Of a stretch of DNA of 64,000 nucleotides, positions 16,836-26,738 are shown piece by piece (within the stretch, counting starts at the first letter, position 1; each line of letters starts with the position of its first letter). Both the position numbers and the translations under genes were made by a program. The notes below the pieces were generated by a model. That model was not told the DNA's origin. It saw only the letters and a list, made by a program, of their open reading frames with translations, and made no database searches. Origin of the DNA: Rheinheimera pacifica (GTDB taxonomy: Bacteria; Pseudomonadota; Gammaproteobacteria; Enterobacterales; Alteromonadaceae); the NCBI RefSeq assembly GCF_024809855.1, contig NZ_JANUEM010000001.1, forward strand, positions 496,001 through 560,000. Direction: 5' to 3'.

Positions 16836-17296
16836 TGGTGGCCAAGCTTATTATTTTTAGTATCCGCTCGCTTATTTCCCTGCTGCTTGGCGTGGCGCAT
16901 GTGTATTTTGTGATCTTGTGTTTTGGTTTTATCGCTACGATAAACCCGGTACAACTGTGGATTATGGACTCCGATACCTTACGCAGCTCAGCACTATTAT
17001 GGCTTTCCATTATGGATTTAGTGCTGCATCTGTTGCTGGCTGTTCCGGTTGTAATCGCTCTGCTGTATCTGCAAACCCAGCTACGCCGTTACCACCTGTG
17101 TTTAGTTACGGTGCCAATGCTGGGTTTTGGTTTATACAGTTTGTGGCAGCTGTTTAGCCTGCGGCACGAGCTTAGCCTGACTTACCTTAGCTATATCAAC
17201 ACCCTGCTACCTGCTTTTGCATTACTGCTTGTTGGCTTTTTGGCGCTAAAACACTTTGGCCGTATCAAACCTGCTGCCGCCTCCTTGCGGCTGTAA
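16835..17296 (+). CDS. Four-span hypothetical membrane protein
   Basis: A 153-aa protein with four hydrophobic helices at about residues 5-35, 55-78, 90-108 and 118-138, a short basic C-terminus and no recognisable domain. The ATG at 16835 has GGAG eight bases upstream, a better start than the TTG eleven codons earlier. Its start overlaps the stop of the small frame in the preceding element. Confidence 0.6.
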   Translation: MVAKLIIFSIRSLISLLLGVAHVYFVILCFGFIATINPVQLWIMDSDTLRSSALLWLSIMDLVLHLLLAVPVVIALLYLQTQLRRYHLCLVTVPMLGFGLYSLWQLFSLRHELSLTYLSYINTLLPAFALLLVGFLALKHFGRIKPAAASLRL

Positions 17297-17314
17297 CAGT
17301 CACGCTTTTAACCC

Positions 17315-18289
17315 TTAAGACGGTAAAAAATAACGGTCTAATATTGCCAGCGTATCGCGAATATATGCCATGCGCTGGCTAATATTGGCACTGTGTGGCC
17401 GGATGCCAATTTTTGCGCCCAGTACCGGCAAGCCAGCGGCATCGTTGCACACAGCCAAACAGTTGTGCATAGCCTGCTCTGTCATCCAGCTACCGGGTTC
17501 ACCCTTTACTACCTGTCCGCTGCTCTGCGGTGGTTGATGGCTATCACGCCAGGCGCCGTATTCGCTATCCTGATCAGATACCCCGGAAAACATCAGCCCG
17601 CTTAGCACACCTGCCGCCTGTGCGGCCAGAATATGCTCAACAGCACCTGCAACCCGGCGGGTTTCAAATACCGAGCGCCCCCAGTTAATTACCATACCCA
17701 ATTGCTGCTCTTTGCCCAACTCTGTATTTAACTGCGTAATAACGTCCAGCTCATCACTTAGTGCTAAAAAGCCTTTTGACGGAGCCTGGTGCTCAACATA
17801 AGCATCGCAATGTTCAATCACAATACGGGCGCCATGCCAGTTCCAGCTAAGCATAGTGCGCAGCGATGCCATCAGCGCCGCTTTAGAGGATGACGCTTTA
17901 TGCCTGGCCGGTGCTGTCTGGATTTGAATGGCCGTAACAGCCTGACGGCCCAGGTGGGCATTTAATTTACCAATTGCTGTGCAGGCCTGCTGCATAAAGT
18001 TAAGTGCAGCCAGGCGCCCGGCTTCATCATCAGAAGCAATACCAAACATTGGGTTTTGCCCCAGTGCATTCATAATGCCTGGGATACAGGTAAATACGTA
18101 ATGCCACTGTGGGTCGATATTGGCTAAAAACCAGCTGTCATCATATTGGTGCAAAGCACCTAAAAACGGGTGCTCCAGGCCTTTGATATTCGGCAGTGCT
18201 TTTAATTCGTTGTAATACGCTGTTTCCAGCATAGGATCCCAGCCACTATAGTTGGGAGAAGCGGCATAAGCGCCAAGGTAATATTTCAT
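17315..18289 (-). CDS. DUF4862-family protein
   Basis: A 324-aa soluble protein that I assign to DUF4862 on its N-terminus (MKYYLGAYAASP) and overall pattern. The family has no established function. The fold may be a TIM barrel like sugar isomerases: it contains HGARIVIEHCDAY, GMVINWGRSVFETR and SGLMFSGVSDQDSEYGAWRD, which look like barrel-strand ends with acidic and histidine residues. It lies downstream of the 102-aa gene on the same strand and could share its transcript. Confidence 0.7.
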   Translation of the reverse strand: MKYYLGAYAASPNYSGWDPMLETAYYNELKALPNIKGLEHPFLGALHQYDDSWFLANIDPQWHYVFTCIPGIMNALGQNPMFGIASDDEAGRLAALNFMQQACTAIGKLNAHLGRQAVTAIQIQTAPARHKASSSKAALMASLRTMLSWNWHGARIVIEHCDAYVEHQAPSKGFLALSDELDVITQLNTELGKEQQLGMVINWGRSVFETRRVAGAVEHILAAQAAGVLSGLMFSGVSDQDSEYGAWRDSHQPPQSSGQVVKGEPGSWMTEQAMHNCLAVCNDAAGLPVLGAKIGIRPHSANISQRMAYIRDTLAILDRYFLPS

Positions 18290-18313
18290 TGTGTTATGTA
18301 TCCTTTTTAACGC

Positions 18314-18622
18314 TTAATCGTCCGGGCTGTTAAGCGTAAACACCAGGTGCTTGCGCATATCTTTTAGCACTATGCCCTTTTTCAGTAACAAGCCGCTCAA
18401 CCGCTTTTGCCATACCAGCAACTGCGGCTGCGCTGTATCCAGCATAGCTTGCTCAGTAAACTGCAAGCGCACCAGCAACGACACCGGAAAGGCCTCATAC
18501 TCCAGGCTAAACCAGCACTGCACCGCGCCAGGCAAGTCCAGCAGCGCCTGCTGCTCCAGCTTTGTTACCGCCTCCAGCACCGCAGCCTGTTGTTTAAGTT
18601 GTACTACAGAGAGTTTTTTCAT
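18314..18622 (-). CDS. 102-aa hypothetical protein
   Basis: A small soluble protein: helical N-terminus rich in Gln and Leu, then an apparent beta-rich part (CWFSLEYEAFPVSLLVRLQF) and a basic C-terminus. No signal peptide, membrane segment or DNA-binding motif is evident. It follows the YhiN-like gene by 13 bases and is probably in the same operon. No function can be given. Confidence 0.6.
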   Translation of the reverse strand: MKKLSVVQLKQQAAVLEAVTKLEQQALLDLPGAVQCWFSLEYEAFPVSLLVRLQFTEQAMLDTAQPQLLVWQKRLSGLLLKKGIVLKDMRKHLVFTLNSPDD

Positions 18623-18635
18623 ATTGATATTTGCC

Positions 18636-19817
18636 TTAACAATACTGCCCTGCTACCCAACCAGACGCCCAGGCCCATTGAAAGTTGTAGCCTCCTAACC
18701 AACCAGTCACGTCCACCACTTCGCCGATAAAATACAAGCCCGGCTGGTTTTTCGCTTCCATGGTCTTTGACGATAAATAGTCGGTATCGACGCCGCCGAT
18801 GGTCACTTCTGCCGTGCGGTAGCCTTCGGTACCGTTGGGTTTAAACACATACCCGTGCAGGTTGTCGGCAAGCTGTTTAATGCTTTTCGGGTTTAAGGCC
18901 TTAAGCGGCTGATTAGTAAATATTTTCAGCTCCAATAGTTTTTCTACCAGCCGTTTTGGTAGCAATTTAGCCAGTGCGGTTTTTACTTCCTGCTCGGGGT
19001 GGGCTTGTTGTTGTGTAGCCAGAAAATCGGCCACATCGGTTTGCGGCGCCATATTAACTATTACGTCATCACCCGGTTGCCAGTAGCTGGAAATTTGCAG
19101 TATGGCCGGCCCGCTTAAACCGCGATGGGTAAACAGCATATCTTCCGGGAATAAAGTACCGTTGGCTTCAGCCGTTACCGGTAAGGACACACCGCTGATT
19201 TCTTCAAATACCGCTTTATCGCTGGGTTGCCAGGTTAGGGGCACTAAGGCTGCGCGCAGTGGCAGCACTTTTAACCCAAACTGTTCGGCCAGCTGAAAAC
19301 CAAAGGCGGTAGCACCTAAATTCGGCAGGCTTAAACCACCGCTGGCCACCACTAAACTGTGGCACTGGCGGCTTAGCTCTGCTGTGGTAACGGTGTATTG
19401 ACCATCAGCAAAGCTGACGCCGGTAATAGTTTGCTGCAGCGCAATTTGCACATTGGCGGCCTTGGCTTCGCTTAACAGCATATCAACAATATCTTTGGCG
19501 CTGTCATCACAAAACAGCTGGCCGAGGGTTTTCTCGTGGTAGCTAATACCATACTTTTGCACCAGGGCGATAAAATCCCACTGCGTATATCGGCTTAACG
19601 CCGATTTACAGAAGTGTTTGTTTTGCGACAGAAAGTTCTCCGGCCCGGCATACATATTAGTAAAATTACAACGGCCGCCGCCCGACATCAGAATTTTACG
19701 GCCAACTCTTTTGCCGTTATCTAGCACCAGTACCTTGCGGCCGCGTTTACCCGCTTCTATCGCGCACATTAAACCAGCCGCACCGGCACCTATTATTATT
19801 ACATCCCACTGCTGCAT
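18636..19817 (-). CDS. HI0933/YhiN-family FAD-dependent oxidoreductase
   Basis: A 393-aa flavoprotein with a Rossmann dinucleotide motif at the N-terminus (IIGAGAAGLMCAIEAGKRG), the GRKILMSGGGRCNFTN family signature at about 40-55 and the C-terminal GGYNFQWAWASGWVAG. Full-length members are about 390-400 aa. The reaction of this family is not established. Its ATG overlaps the waaA-kdkA stop by one base, so it is translated with the LPS-core arm although a functional link is unclear. Confidence 0.9.
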   Translation of the reverse strand: MQQWDVIIIGAGAAGLMCAIEAGKRGRKVLVLDNGKRVGRKILMSGGGRCNFTNMYAGPENFLSQNKHFCKSALSRYTQWDFIALVQKYGISYHEKTLGQLFCDDSAKDIVDMLLSEAKAANVQIALQQTITGVSFADGQYTVTTAELSRQCHSLVVASGGLSLPNLGATAFGFQLAEQFGLKVLPLRAALVPLTWQPSDKAVFEEISGVSLPVTAEANGTLFPEDMLFTHRGLSGPAILQISSYWQPGDDVIVNMAPQTDVADFLATQQQAHPEQEVKTALAKLLPKRLVEKLLELKIFTNQPLKALNPKSIKQLADNLHGYVFKPNGTEGYRTAEVTIGGVDTDYLSSKTMEAKNQPGLYFIGEVVDVTGWLGGYNFQWAWASGWVAGQYC

Positions 19818-21871
19818 TAATTTTTACTCTGTATGGTATGGCTTGCCGCTTGCTGATAACCCAGCTCCAGCGCGGCGAATTGGTCCTGCTGCCAATGGAA
19901 TACCGGCAGTTGCTGTTTTTCTTTGTTTAGCGAGCGTAACAAACGCTGTAAGTTCTGTAGCTTCCAGCTTTGCTGCGGAAAATCAGCACAGCTTCGGATG
20001 GCGCATTTATCAAAGTCGATTAGCCAAAACTGGCCCTGATTATCCAGCAGAATATTGTGACAGTTTAGATCTGAGTGATACACGTTGTGCTGATGAAAAC
20101 GGGCGATTAAAGCCCCAAGCTGTTGCCACTCTGTGCCGGTTAAAGCACGTTGTTGCAGCAGATGGGCCAGATCTGTGGTACCAGAGATCCGTTCAATCAG
20201 AATATCAGCGCTATAACCAAAGCTATGTTTTTGGTACAACGCGGCACAAGGCCTTGGCACAGGCAATCCCCACTGCCGCATTTGCCAGAGTAAACTAAAT
20301 TCTGCCATAGCCCGGCTTTGGGCTACAGGCTCTGGCCAGAATTTATCCTTGTTTAGCTTACCTACCAAACCACCACGGTAATAATGCCGCAGTACCGCCT
20401 CTTTGCCGTTTGGCTGGCGGATAAACCACACTGTATTACGGCCTTTTGATTGGCCTGTGACTAAACCCTGTTGTTGCCAAAATTCTGGCTGAAAATACTG
20501 TAGTTCAAATTGCGGATAAAACGCCGGGTCAAACCATGCTATGGCCTTGCCATTGTTAATTATGCTGACATCAGCCAGCGGCACTAATGCCTGCGCCTGT
20601 GCCATGATACGCGCCACGGCACCTTGTTGCTGCTGATACAGTTTTAAGCCTTTTGTACCGGCCTCAGCAGCCAACTCTGGCTGCTGCACCAGTTTAGTTA
20701 CCGTACTGGCCAGCTCAGCTACCGTAGCAACCTGAAAATAAGCTTGCTGTTGGCGCAACAGCGCAAACACCAGTTGGAAGTTAAATACATAAGGGCCAGA
20801 TAACACAGCTTTGCCAAAAGCCATGGCTTCCAGCGGATTATGACCGCCGCGTTCAATCAGGCTACCGCCGATAAACACAAAATCGGCCAGTTGATACCAG
20901 CTTAATAACTCGCCCATTGAATCGCCAAGCCAAACTTCAGTACTGGCATCTGGCAACTGGCCTTTACTACGGCGAATAAACCTCACGTGCTGTTGCTGTA
21001 ACAGCTGCGCGACAATATCAAACCGCTCAGGATGTCGTGGCACCAGCACCAGCAATAACTCTGGAGACTGCACTTTTAACTGCTGATAAGCCTGAATAAG
21101 CAACTCATCTTCACCAGCATGCGTACTACCCGCCACCCAGACCATACGGCCTTGTAGTACAGGCTTTAAACTCTGTGCCAAGTGTGTGCTACTTTCCGGC
21201 ACGTCCAGTTCAAACTTTATATTTCCAGCAACACTAACCTGCTGAGCCCCAAGGGCCTGAAAACGCCGGGCACTGTTTTTATCCTGCGTCAGAATTTGGC
21301 TGATATGCTGCAACATCGGCCGGGTTAAGGCGCTAAAACGCCGGTAACCTTTGGCTGAGCGTGCCGATAAACGGGCATTGACCACTAAGGTTGGAATAGC
21401 CAGTGCTTTGCAATTAGCTAACAGATTAGGCCACAGCTCAGTTTCTAAAATCAGCAACAATTGCGGTTGCATCCACTTTAACCAGCGACGCATTAAAACC
21501 GGATAATCAAAAGGCAGGTAGCAATGTTCTACCTTTTTGCCCAATTCGCGCTGTTCAGCCTGCAACTTTGCAATGGCAGCTGAGGCGGTAGGTGTGGTGC
21601 AGGTGATAGTAAGCGGCAGCTGTGGGTAGCGCAGCAACAGTTTTTTAATCAAAGGCTTGGCTGCGTTGAACTCCCCTACTGACACTGTATGCAGCACGAT
21701 GCCGTTTTGGGCTGAAGCGGCAGGCAGTTTAAAGGCAAAACGTTCAGCAAAACGCTGCCGATAGGCCGGGTCTTTGCGCGAGCGCAGCAATAAATACAGC
21801 AGAAGCAAAGGCGTCAGCGCCACAATCATGGCGCTGTACATCAGCCTTAGCAGCAAAAATCTGGCGTGCAT
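19817..21871 (-). CDS. waaA: Fused Kdo transferase (WaaA) and Kdo kinase (KdkA)
   Basis: A 684-aa two-domain protein. Residues 1 to about 425 are a 3-deoxy-D-manno-octulosonate transferase: membrane anchor, SVGEFNAAKPLI, ELWPNLL, and the GT-B donor-site segment FIGGSLIERGGHNPLEAMAFGKAV. Residues from about 435 are a KdkA-type kinase with the catalytic loop HSDLNCHN (about 596-603) and metal-binding IDFDKC. The first half links Kdo to lipid A precursor and the second phosphorylates it on the cytoplasmic face. The enzymes are usually separate proteins, and I see no frame break at the junction. The gene abuts the GT2 gene with no gap. Confidence 0.92.
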   Translation of the reverse strand: MHARFLLLRLMYSAMIVALTPLLLLYLLLRSRKDPAYRQRFAERFAFKLPAASAQNGIVLHTVSVGEFNAAKPLIKKLLLRYPQLPLTITCTTPTASAAIAKLQAEQRELGKKVEHCYLPFDYPVLMRRWLKWMQPQLLLILETELWPNLLANCKALAIPTLVVNARLSARSAKGYRRFSALTRPMLQHISQILTQDKNSARRFQALGAQQVSVAGNIKFELDVPESSTHLAQSLKPVLQGRMVWVAGSTHAGEDELLIQAYQQLKVQSPELLLVLVPRHPERFDIVAQLLQQQHVRFIRRSKGQLPDASTEVWLGDSMGELLSWYQLADFVFIGGSLIERGGHNPLEAMAFGKAVLSGPYVFNFQLVFALLRQQQAYFQVATVAELASTVTKLVQQPELAAEAGTKGLKLYQQQQGAVARIMAQAQALVPLADVSIINNGKAIAWFDPAFYPQFELQYFQPEFWQQQGLVTGQSKGRNTVWFIRQPNGKEAVLRHYYRGGLVGKLNKDKFWPEPVAQSRAMAEFSLLWQMRQWGLPVPRPCAALYQKHSFGYSADILIERISGTTDLAHLLQQRALTGTEWQQLGALIARFHQHNVYHSDLNCHNILLDNQGQFWLIDFDKCAIRSCADFPQQSWKLQNLQRLLRSLNKEKQQLPVFHWQQDQFAALELGYQQAASHTIQSKN

Positions 21872-22651
21872 TTAGCTTTTTGCTTTGGCTTTTGCATCAG
21901 CCACCATGGTGGCTAACGCCGCATACTTATGAAAAGCATATTGGCCCAGCACTATCGCCATTAATAAACCACGCCAGCCGTCGAGGAAACCCAAACGCAG
22001 CACGTATTGCTGAATAAAGTCGGTGAAAAACCGCACAATAGCAAACCCTAAACTGGCTTTTTTACCACGGGAAAATTTATCTTCAGCACCTAAACAGGCG
22101 TATTTAATATGCTTTTCCTGACAATGCTGATAACTGCGCCAGCTATGGTGAATAATGGCCGATTTTAATACCCGCACTTTTTCATAAGGTAATAACAGGG
22201 TTTCATGCACCTGACGGTCTTTAAAACTGGCGCCGGTTTTTAAAAACAACTTGCCTTGTGGTGTGGAATAACGGCCGTGTTTCAGTAACTTGCCAAAGAA
22301 GTAGGTATGCCAGGGCATTTTAATAAAGTTGGCGTCCAGATCTGGCTCAGCCAATACCTGATCAATTTCCACTTTCAGTTCTGGCGTCAGCACTTCGTCG
22401 GCGTCTATGCTCAGTACCCAGTCATGCTCACACCAGGCTAAAGCCCGGTTACGCTGCGGGCCAAAACCCGGCCAGTCGGTTTGGTACACTTTGTCGGCGT
22501 ACTTTTCTGCTATTTCTACCGTTCTGTCTTTACTGCCGGAATCGACCACTATTAGTTGATCCACCCAGCCAGAAAGCGACTGTAAGCAGGCTTCAATGCG
22601 GTCTTCTTCATTACAGGAGATCACAAAGCAGGAAATTTTACGGCTGCGCAT
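21872..22651 (-). CDS. Family 2 glycosyltransferase, WaaE/KdtX-like
   Basis: A 259-aa GT-A transferase that probably adds a hexose to the LPS inner core. The nucleotide-sugar site shows SCNEEDRIEACLQSL and VVDSGSKDRTVEIA, and the metal motif is DADE near residue 80. QRNRALAWCEHDWVLSIDADE is typical of the WaaE/KdtX beta-1,4-glucosyltransferase group. It starts two bases after the GT25 stop and directly precedes waaA-kdkA. Confidence 0.88.
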   Translation of the reverse strand: MRSRKISCFVISCNEEDRIEACLQSLSGWVDQLIVVDSGSKDRTVEIAEKYADKVYQTDWPGFGPQRNRALAWCEHDWVLSIDADEVLTPELKVEIDQVLAEPDLDANFIKMPWHTYFFGKLLKHGRYSTPQGKLFLKTGASFKDRQVHETLLLPYEKVRVLKSAIIHHSWRSYQHCQEKHIKYACLGAEDKFSRGKKASLGFAIVRFFTDFIQQYVLRLGFLDGWRGLLMAIVLGQYAFHKYAALATMVADAKAKAKS

Positions 22652-22653
22652 GC

Positions 22654-23433
22654 TTACACCTCTTCCTGTTTGGCTGGGTTAAACTGCACCTGCGACACAT
22701 CGCCTGACAAATGCTTGTTACGGATAGATTTTAACTGGAAACGGTATTTCAGGTTACGCCAAAACGATGTGCCACCTTTACGGGTACCGCCACTCATTTT
22801 ATCAATTTCGCTTTCAAAACGGCTGGCTGACCATAAACGATAAGGCAAGATTGAATACACCGTCAGGTTAAGCTCAGGATAAAACTGCAAATCAACATCC
22901 ACGGGGCGGAAAAACTTAGGCCGGCTCAAAAGCTTTTTCGCGCCCTCCAGCGTTAACGCATACCCCGTAGTACAGTTCGGTACTTTGGCAAAATTCACTA
23001 AGGTATAACCATCTCCCAGATCTTTTTTCTGCTCACCGGCGCCAGCTCTGTCATCGGCTAACTTGATCATATCCCAATGGTTTAACTGGGTTATTTTTTC
23101 CAGCACGGTCAGAAATTCAGGCTCTAAATCTATATCGTCTTCCAGAATAAAAGCCATAGCGATATTTTCATCTACCATCCGCTGCCATAAGGTGCGGTGA
23201 CTTAAATAACAGCCTATTTCACCTGGAGACAAAGGCCGGCGGAATTTTTTCTGGTTAAGGGCAGGATCGTAACAAGCCGCCACATCGCCCGGGCTAAGGT
23301 TTTTACCATAAATAGCGCTGAAGCGTTCTGCATCTAAACCCAGCTTGTGCAGCTGCTTTTTGGCAGACTCATAACGCTCGGGGTTAGAGTCCAGATTAAT
23401 TAACCAGATTGGGTATCCAGCATACTGTCCCAT
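22654..23433 (-). CDS. Family 25 glycosyltransferase (LPS biosynthesis)
   Basis: A 259-aa transferase with the GT25 hallmarks: IWLINLDSNPERYESA near the N-terminus, GEIGCYLSHRTLWQRM, and the acidic motif ILEDDIDLEPEF. It probably modifies the LPS core or an attached oligosaccharide. I start it at ATG 23433 with GGAAG upstream. The frame stays open for 41 more codons, but that extension is basic and unlike the family. It heads the leftward LPS-core arm. Confidence 0.87.
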   Translation of the reverse strand: MGQYAGYPIWLINLDSNPERYESAKKQLHKLGLDAERFSAIYGKNLSPGDVAACYDPALNQKKFRRPLSPGEIGCYLSHRTLWQRMVDENIAMAFILEDDIDLEPEFLTVLEKITQLNHWDMIKLADDRAGAGEQKKDLGDGYTLVNFAKVPNCTTGYALTLEGAKKLLSRPKFFRPVDVDLQFYPELNLTVYSILPYRLWSASRFESEIDKMSGGTRKGGTSFWRNLKYRFQLKSIRNKHLSGDVSQVQFNPAKQEEV

Positions 23434-23608
23434 GTATTTCTTCCGTATTGTGTCGCGAATATGCAACGATTTTACCTGAACCACTTCTAAAGACAGAGCT
23501 TTTTTTCCCGCGCAGGCTTTGAAGACAAAGAGCATTGCGAAAAAGTTCTTTTGCAATAAACAAGATCCGTTAAAATGCCTTTATTCACACAGCTAAGCCG
23601 AGCCTTAT

Positions 23609-24205
23609 ATGTCAGATTTAGAACAGAGTTTTTTACAGAGTTTAAAACGCCATCGTGATGCCTTTGCTACGGTGGAGGCTTATCATAGCCAGGCAATGCA
23701 ATTACTGGCCGCCGTGCAAGACTGCTTAAAACAAGGCGGTAAAGTAGTATGGATGGGTAATGGCGGCAGCGCAGCCGACAGCCAGCATTTAGCCGCTGAG
23801 TTTATGGTGCGTTACAAAGCAGAACGTGGCCCGCTGGCTTCTATCGCCTTAACTACCGACACGTCTATTCTGACAGCACACGCCAACGACTATCATTTTG
23901 ACAGCGTGTTTGAGCGTCAGGTGTTAGGTTTAGTCCGGCCACAAGACGTGGTGATTGGCCTGACGACTTCAGGCAAAAGCCCGAATATCAATTTAGCTTT
24001 AAAGGCCGCCAATGACTTAGGTGCTTTCACTGTCGCTCTTACCGGCCGTGATGGTGGCTTGGTTAAAGATATTGCCAAGCTGCCGATTATCGTTAAAAAC
24101 GACGAAACAGCCCGTATTCAGGAAGTACATATGTTTATTGGCCACTGGCTGTGTGAAGCCCTTGATTTATCGATCGAGCATATGGCCATAGTAGGTACTA
24201 ACTAA
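23609..24205 (+). CDS. gmhA: Sedoheptulose 7-phosphate isomerase
   Basis: A 198-aa SIS-domain isomerase converting sedoheptulose 7-phosphate to D-glycero-D-manno-heptose 7-phosphate, the first step of ADP-heptose synthesis. [15 protein letters not shown] (about 51-65), TTDTS and TTSGKSPN are the phosphosugar-binding motifs, and [14 protein letters not shown] near residues 172-185 carries zinc and catalytic residues. The length matches the family. Its stop overlaps the hldE start (TAATG). Confidence 0.96.
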   Translation: MSDLEQSFLQSLKRHRDAFATVEAYHSQAMQLLAAVQDCLKQGGKVVWMGNGGSAADSQHLAAEFMVRYKAERGPLASIALTTDTSILTAHANDYHFDSVFERQVLGLVRPQDVVIGLTTSGKSPNINLALKAANDLGAFTVALTGRDGGLVKDIAKLPIIVKNDETARIQEVHMFIGHWLCEALDLSIEHMAIVGTN

Positions 24206-25665
24206 TGATTAACTTAAGCCTGCTGCAAAATTTGTCTTCTGCTTCTGTACTGGTGGTGGGTGATGTGATGCTGGACCGCTATTTTAATGGCGACTCGCAG
24301 CGTATATCACCTGAAGCACCGGTACCCGTGGTAAAAATCAGCAAAATAGAAGACAAAGCCGGTGGCGCGGCCAACGTGGCACGTAATATCGCCCATCTGG
24401 ACGGTAAAGTAGGCTTATTAGGTATTATTGGTAACGACAGCGCGGGCGAATCGTTGCAACAGTTGCTGGCCGGTGAGCAAATTCACTCTGAGCTGTTTAG
24501 TCAGCAGCATAAACCTACCATAGCCAAAATGCGGGTGGTATCGCGCCAACAGCAAATAGTAAGGCTGGATCAGGAAGAAATGTTCAGCCTTGCTGATGCG
24601 CAACTGCTGGCAGAACGTTTTGCCACTGTGTTCCAGAACTACGATGTGATCCTGTTCAGTGATTACAACAAAGGCTCGCTGCAGCAGATCTCGCAAATGA
24701 TCAAACTGGCCAAAGCCGCTGGCAAAATGGTATTGGTCGACCCAAAACAAGCAGATTTGTCGGTGTACGCCGGTGCTGATGTGATTACGCCAAATTTAGG
24801 TGAATTTAAAACCGCTGGCGGAAAAACCGGATCTGTAGAAGAGATGCTAAGTTCAGCCCGTGAGCTGATGCAAAAAGCCGGTTTAGCTTCGATTTTATTA
24901 ACCCGCAGCGAAAATGGCATGAGCCTGATTACTGCTACTGAGCATTATCACTTCCCGGCCCAGGTATTGGAAGTAAGCGATGTAACAGGCGCTGGCGATA
25001 CCGTTATAGCCACTTTGGCGGTGATGTTAAGCGCTGGCATGTCCTTACATGATGCCACTCAGCTGGCAAATTTGGCCGCTGGCATAGTGGTAGGCAAAGT
25101 AGGCGCAGCCACAGTTTCACCAGAAGAGCTGGCCGCAAAGCTGAATAAAGATTTATTCCGACAGGGTGATTTTTACCAGACACCTTTTGACAAAGTACTG
25201 CAGCATATTAAGTTTGCCCGGCAAAATGGCGAACGTATTGTGTTTACCAATGGCTGCTTTGATATTTTACACGCAGGCCATGTACGCTATTTAGCTCAGG
25301 CCAAAGCTTTGGGTGACCGTTTAGTGGTGGGGCTTAATTCAGACGCGTCAGTACGCCGCTTAAAAGGCGAACAGCGCCCTATTAACACCTTAGAAGATCG
25401 CGCCACAGTGCTGGCAAGCCTCGCCAGTGTCGACTGGGTAGTGCCTTTTGGTGATGATGCGGCTGAAAACGATACACCACTGAAGTTAATCAGCACCATA
25501 TTGCCTGACATCTTAGTAAAAGGCGGCGACTACAGCATTGAAACCATAGTAGGGGCAGATGTCGTAATAGCCCATGGTGGTGAAGTACAGGTACTGACTT
25601 TTGTTGATGGCCGCTCTACCAGCAAAGTGATACGGAAAATTCAGGACTTGCAGGGAAATAACTGA
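24205..25665 (+). CDS. hldE: Bifunctional heptose 7-phosphate kinase / heptose 1-phosphate adenylyltransferase
   Basis: A 486-aa cytoplasmic enzyme of ADP-heptose synthesis. Residues 1 to about 320 are a PfkB-family kinase ([22 protein letters not shown] with the catalytic Asp). Residues from about 340 are a nucleotidyltransferase with [12 protein letters not shown], whose HAGH is at 356-359. The order and length match E. coli HldE. It lies between gmhA and the heptosyltransferase, so three of the four pathway enzymes are together. The epimerase hldD is not in the window. Confidence 0.97.
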   Translation: MINLSLLQNLSSASVLVVGDVMLDRYFNGDSQRISPEAPVPVVKISKIEDKAGGAANVARNIAHLDGKVGLLGIIGNDSAGESLQQLLAGEQIHSELFSQQHKPTIAKMRVVSRQQQIVRLDQEEMFSLADAQLLAERFATVFQNYDVILFSDYNKGSLQQISQMIKLAKAAGKMVLVDPKQADLSVYAGADVITPNLGEFKTAGGKTGSVEEMLSSARELMQKAGLASILLTRSENGMSLITATEHYHFPAQVLEVSDVTGAGDTVIATLAVMLSAGMSLHDATQLANLAAGIVVGKVGAATVSPEELAAKLNKDLFRQGDFYQTPFDKVLQHIKFARQNGERIVFTNGCFDILHAGHVRYLAQAKALGDRLVVGLNSDASVRRLKGEQRPINTLEDRATVLASLASVDWVVPFGDDAAENDTPLKLISTILPDILVKGGDYSIETIVGADVVIAHGGEVQVLTFVDGRSTSKVIRKIQDLQGNN

Positions 25666-25666
25666 T

Positions 25667-26728
25667 TTGTCTAAGCCCTTAACCTCTATCTGTATTCTGC
25701 GTTTATCCGCTATTGGCGATGTTTGTAATGCCGTCTCTGTAGTGCAGGCGATTCAGCGTCAGCACCCACAAGCGCAAATCACCTGGATTATCGGCAAAAT
25801 CGAAGCCCGTTTGCTGGAAGGATTACCCGGTGTACGTTTTGTGGTGTTTGATAAAAAGCTCGGCAAAGCCGCCTACAGCCAGTTAAAGCAGGACTTAAAA
25901 CACGACTATTTTGACGTGCTGCTGCATATGCAGGTGGCCTTTCGCGCTAATGTCGCTTCACTCTGTATCAAGGCGCGCAAAAAAATTGGTTTCGACTGGC
26001 ATACAGCCAAAGAGCTGCATGCGCTTTTTATGCGCCACCGCATAGAGCCAACACCACGCAGCCATGTGCTGGATGGTTTTCGCCAGTTTGCCAAAGCTAT
26101 TGGGGTGACAGAGCAACAGCTTGGCACAACGCCAACCTGGCAACTGCCTATACCTGAAGCCGACGAGCTATGGGCTAAACAGCAGTTAGCGGCAACTGGC
26201 AACTCACGGGCGTTGATTATCAGCCCAGCCGCTTCTAAAGCCGAGCGCAACTGGTTACCGGAGCGTTATGCGGCTTTGGCAGATTATGCCCATACCAAAG
26301 GTTTTGCGGTGATGTTATGCGGCGGCCCGACAGAGCTGGAACGCAATTTAAGCCAGGCTATTCTGGCTTCGGCACAACACCCTATTATAGATCTCACCGG
26401 CAAAACCAATTTAAAGCAGCTGCTGGCGTTGTTAAAACACGCAAGTTTAGTCTTAGCGCCAGATACAGGGCCTGCTCATATGGCCGTAGCCGTGGGCACT
26501 CCGGTGATAGGTTTGTATGGCCACAGTAACCCGGAGCGTACCGGGCCTTATTTGTTCCGCCAGTATGTGGTTGAGGTCTATCACCAGTCTTTATTAGAGC
26601 AACAAGGCAAAAAGGCAGCAGAACTAAAGTGGGGCACCCGCGTAAAAGGCCACGACATTATGCAAAAAATAACAGTAGAGGCCGTAACCGCTATGTTTGA
26701 TAAAGTAGTGACCGAACATAAATTATGA
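25667..26728 (+). CDS. Family 9 glycosyltransferase, LPS heptosyltransferase
   Basis: A 353-aa GT-B enzyme that should transfer heptose from ADP-heptose to the LPS inner core. It shows the GT9 N-terminus ICILRLSAIGDVCNAVSVVQAI, a mid-protein ISPAASKAERNWLPERYAALAD and the donor-site APDTGPAHMAVAVGTPVIGLYG. Whether it acts as heptosyltransferase I, II or another cannot be settled by eye. It uses a TTG start one base after the hldE stop, so translation is probably coupled. Confidence 0.92.
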   Translation: MSKPLTSICILRLSAIGDVCNAVSVVQAIQRQHPQAQITWIIGKIEARLLEGLPGVRFVVFDKKLGKAAYSQLKQDLKHDYFDVLLHMQVAFRANVASLCIKARKKIGFDWHTAKELHALFMRHRIEPTPRSHVLDGFRQFAKAIGVTEQQLGTTPTWQLPIPEADELWAKQQLAATGNSRALIISPAASKAERNWLPERYAALADYAHTKGFAVMLCGGPTELERNLSQAILASAQHPIIDLTGKTNLKQLLALLKHASLVLAPDTGPAHMAVAVGTPVIGLYGHSNPERTGPYLFRQYVVEVYHQSLLEQQGKKAAELKWGTRVKGHDIMQKITVEAVTAMFDKVVTEHKL

Positions 26729-26738
26729 GCCAGCAGTT

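Noticed and set aside
23570..23600. TTGCAA ... TAAAAT as promoter of gmhA
   Set aside because: The spacer is only 14 bases; the real promoter could not be fixed by eye.
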